A program made the translations under genes and the position numbers. The notes beneath the pieces are model-generated. The model was not told the DNA's origin. It saw only the letters and a list, made by a program, of their open reading frames with translations, and did no database searches. A DNA stretch of 64,000 nucleotides from Balanoglossus misakiensis (lineage: Eukaryota; Hemichordata). Location of the stretch: NCBI GenBank assembly GCA_040954595.2, contig CM082596.2, positions 744,001-808,000 of the forward strand. Reading direction: 5' to 3'. Shown here piece after piece: positions 61,201-64,000 of this stretch (its first letter is position 1; the number at the start of each line of letters is the position of its first letter).

Positions 61201-64000
61201 TAACATAGTAGTTTTGAAAGACTGACAATTCATCGTGATAATTGCAGTGGAAATAATTGCTGTTGAGGGAAGATGAATGGCGCCACCCATGTGATTGTGT
61301 AATTATCTGTTGCTATCAATTGTCCAAGGATAGCCTCAAATGAGTTTCTTATTTCTGTCTACAGTTTGAGTAACTCAACAAGAATAGAGTTGGGGGCTTT
61401 TTATACTACCACTGCACACTCAAGAAAACCAAAAAAAGGTTTTGCATAAATGATGTTGTTACACTGAGACAGACGATACCGGGTATTACAGAATGAATAA
61501 TTTGAAAATTCTACACACATCGGTCTTGCAATTAAATCACATTTCTGGCTTCGAAGCCAGATCAGTTCTCATTTAGAATTAATTTAAAAATCACAAAGGT
61601 ATTGTAATCAACTAATAACATGTGTCATTGTATAAGAGGTTGGTGTTGCATGGAGGAGGATGATGATGATGATGATGATTATGATTAAGGCAAAAACTGA
61701 GATGTGTGCCACATACTTGTTTTTTATATTTGCAAATTACATATTGTAATGTAGGGCAGAGTTCTGTCAGAACTGTTGATAAGCATTGTTTTTAATCTTT
61801 TTCCATGTGAAATTATTAAGTTTTTTCTTTTTGATTACATATTAGAATGCATAAAACTTTGCACTTGGCTGTGATTGTCCCTTGACCTTATGTTTTAATA
61901 CAAGGCCAATCCCTTTGAATCAGTCTCAGTTTCAATTTTCTTCCCACTATGCTTGTCACACCCACCGGACAATCTTAAAAAGCACTGTGTGCATTTCATT
62001 GAACTTATCATATATCCCCTTTTCCCTCAACCAACAAATGCTACGCAAGAGGAAATATATGCGCGGCACTTTACAATAAAACTAATTTCACTTCACTTGT
62101 TTACTTCAACCAACGTCAATGGTCGCAGGTGTTTAATAGCGTTCAATTGCCGCTTTTGTTCAAATCTGACAAAAGTAACCGATGAGACATGTGACTTGGT
62201 TTATTGATATTTTGAGTTTGATGCGCAGCTGTATCAGGTTGACATGGAGCTTCAAGGCACCGTCAGTAGGACAAGCCATTTCATCTCACGAAAATTGCCA
62301 ATGAACAAACAGATATATTCAATGCTTCAATATTTATACTAATAGCCTTTGGTAATTCAATGTCGCTGTCAAAATTCTGGCCTGCTTTTCTCATATTGAT
62401 GTTTGATTCATCTATTTTGGCCCTCATCTTGGATTGGATGAAAAAGCTAGCAGCTCTGAATCAGACCCTTACAAAAAGGGATAGTTTGCATGAAAAATGT
62501 AATTTTTCGGAATTTTGAATGAATGCCCATATGAACTATTTTGGGATAATTTCACACAAACTAAAAGTGGGTAGTATTTCTGTACTGGGTAAGAATGGGC
62601 AAATCAAGCATTGTTTGAGCAAATCGATAATACAATGGGTGCTTAGTACGTAATGTACTCTGCTGGGAGTTTTACACCATGCATTTATCCAGTTGCAATT
62701 ATCCCAAAATAGTCCAATCGTGATAATTTTTCTTTTGTATACACAATTGTCAGTTATTTTTACTTTCGTTTACGGCGATATCAGTATAGGTAGAAAATGT
62801 TAGCTCTCGAACTCAGTGCTTTGTCCCACTCACTGTGATAATTACGATAAACCCAGATATGAACACGACTCATTCAATGATGACAAGCAGTTGTCACGAT
62901 TCAAAAAGCCCATTTTACAATAGTATAATAAAAGTGGAAATGCTTGAATACGAGAAAGCCATGGTTTTGACATTTAAATAAAACATGACCGTCCCTGACT
63001 TTAAATCATTGTAATATGTAAAGTAATAACCAGCTTTGTGAAGGTGCATATGTATGTGACTGTGCAGGGTGCCTTGCATTTGATTTTTGTGGCTTTCAAT
63101 CATTGATAGTTGTACCAAAGTCAATCAACATTTTAAACATTTTCCGTGTCTAAACGCCAGGTGAGTTAATTTCCTCTGTAAAGCACATCGTTTGCATAAA
63201 CCATGACAACTACTCACCATTACAATGCTTATACATCAGGATATATTTAGAACTTTTCACTTTTTGACTAAAAGGTTTGCACTCGACAAATAAAAGAAAA
63301 TAAAATGCTTTCAACATGGACTGAATTCTTCTACCAACATGAAACTAATCCAGTTTCTTTCAAAAATACAAGCATTGATGGCCCTTTTTTACAATAACTT
63401 CTGTATTGCAATCATCTGTAATTTGTTATAAAAAGATTGAACCCTGGCAGTTAAGCATTAGTTGAAATGATTTCCACTTTTTGATCAAGTATGATGGTTT
63501 TCTTGGAGTAGTGCCAGTTTCTCCTCCAAAAGCAATTATCGTACATTTTTGATGAAACGTTAAACACAGCTGCGCAGGGCCATGATGGGCTGTCGACGTC
63601 TGCAAGCTCAGCAAGATGACTACCTTCATGATTCAACTCAGGGACTGATTTTCAGAAAAAAAATTATAGTTCTTCAAAGTTTTGTTGTAATAATTAGTTA
63701 AAAGCACTGCAATATTATATTTTCTTGGTGTGTACGGTATACCATATTTAATATGAATCACTTAGCCCCTCACTTTCTGTTGTTTTGCTCTGTTGTCCAA
63801 GTCATCTGGACAGAAATCTGGAGGTGGTCAGCTGCAATTGATGATGAAATATTAACTATGACTACTGCTCTTGTGGAACAGGAAGAAAGAGTTTCGTAAC
63901 ACCAATGCTCATTTGCACGTTTTCAATCTCTATCAAACTATGTACACAAGGACATACCCGTTTATATCTGTGTGGTTTCTATAATTTGTTTCGTAGACAT
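58299..64000. other. Region with no confident gene
   Basis: Apart from the overlapping open frames at about 58,998-59,367, which may or may not belong to the signal-peptide exon upstream, I see only AT-rich non-coding sequence. A GAT microsatellite lies at 61,653-61,686. It could be the intron of a gene continuing beyond the window. Confidence 0.5.
61653..61686. repeat. (GAT)n microsatellite
   Basis: About nine GAT units with one interruption, in non-coding DNA. Confidence 0.9.

Noticed and set aside
1-64000. CRISPR arrays, operons, prophage or bacterial mobile elements
   Set aside because: Exon-intron genes and animal orthologues throughout; no regularly spaced repeats or prokaryotic gene organisation seen.

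Overview
The window is animal nuclear DNA. Its genes are built from short exons with GT-AG introns, and it is AT-rich with many simple repeats. The confident genes are single-copy metazoan orthologues (WDR86-like, RAB3GAP1, BCDIN3D, AAMP), a tandem pair of GT29 sialyltransferases of the ST8Sia type, and an expansin-like gene. That mix, with linkages unlike those in human, points to a marine invertebrate. A deuterostome such as a hemichordate, cephalochordate or echinoderm seems most likely. That is inference: the sequence contains no direct species marker. Exon boundaries below were worked out by hand from splice signals and reading-frame continuity.

Layout. 1-4.0 kb: no recognisable gene, one dispersed-repeat copy. 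4.0-11.8 kb (+): WDR86-like WD40 gene, four coding exons with a 6 kb first intron that may hold minus-strand exons of another gene. 12-14.8 kb: no confident gene. 14.9-20 kb (-): two tandem sialyltransferase genes, each with four coding exons and all introns in phase 2. 20-21.9 kb: intergenic DNA with short repeat structures. 21.9-28.6 kb (-): RAB3GAP1 in 21 coding exons. 28.9-29.8 kb (+): BCDIN3D, head-to-head with RAB3GAP1, 239 bp between start codons. 30.4-30.9 kb (-): a two-exon gene for a 70-residue single-pass protein. 31.6-34.9 kb (+): AAMP in 11 coding exons. 36.3-40.4 kb (-): expansin-like gene in three exons, with a MITE-like element in its first intron. 40.8-43.3 kb (-): a probable three-exon gene of unknown family, pieced together from short exons. 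43.4-64 kb: gene-poor; the best signal is one plus-strand signal-peptide exon near 58.2 kb.

Functional picture. This is ordinary eukaryotic synteny, not an operon. RAB3GAP1 (Rab3 GAP and Rab18 GEF catalytic subunit) and BCDIN3D (RNA 5'-monophosphate methyltransferase) probably share a bidirectional promoter. The sialyltransferases would act in the Golgi. The expansin-like protein carries a signal peptide and a hydrophobic tail, so it is probably secreted or membrane-anchored. The most unusual points are an animal expansin that keeps key residues of bacterial expansins, and two sialyltransferases that both lack the usual histidine of sialylmotif VS.
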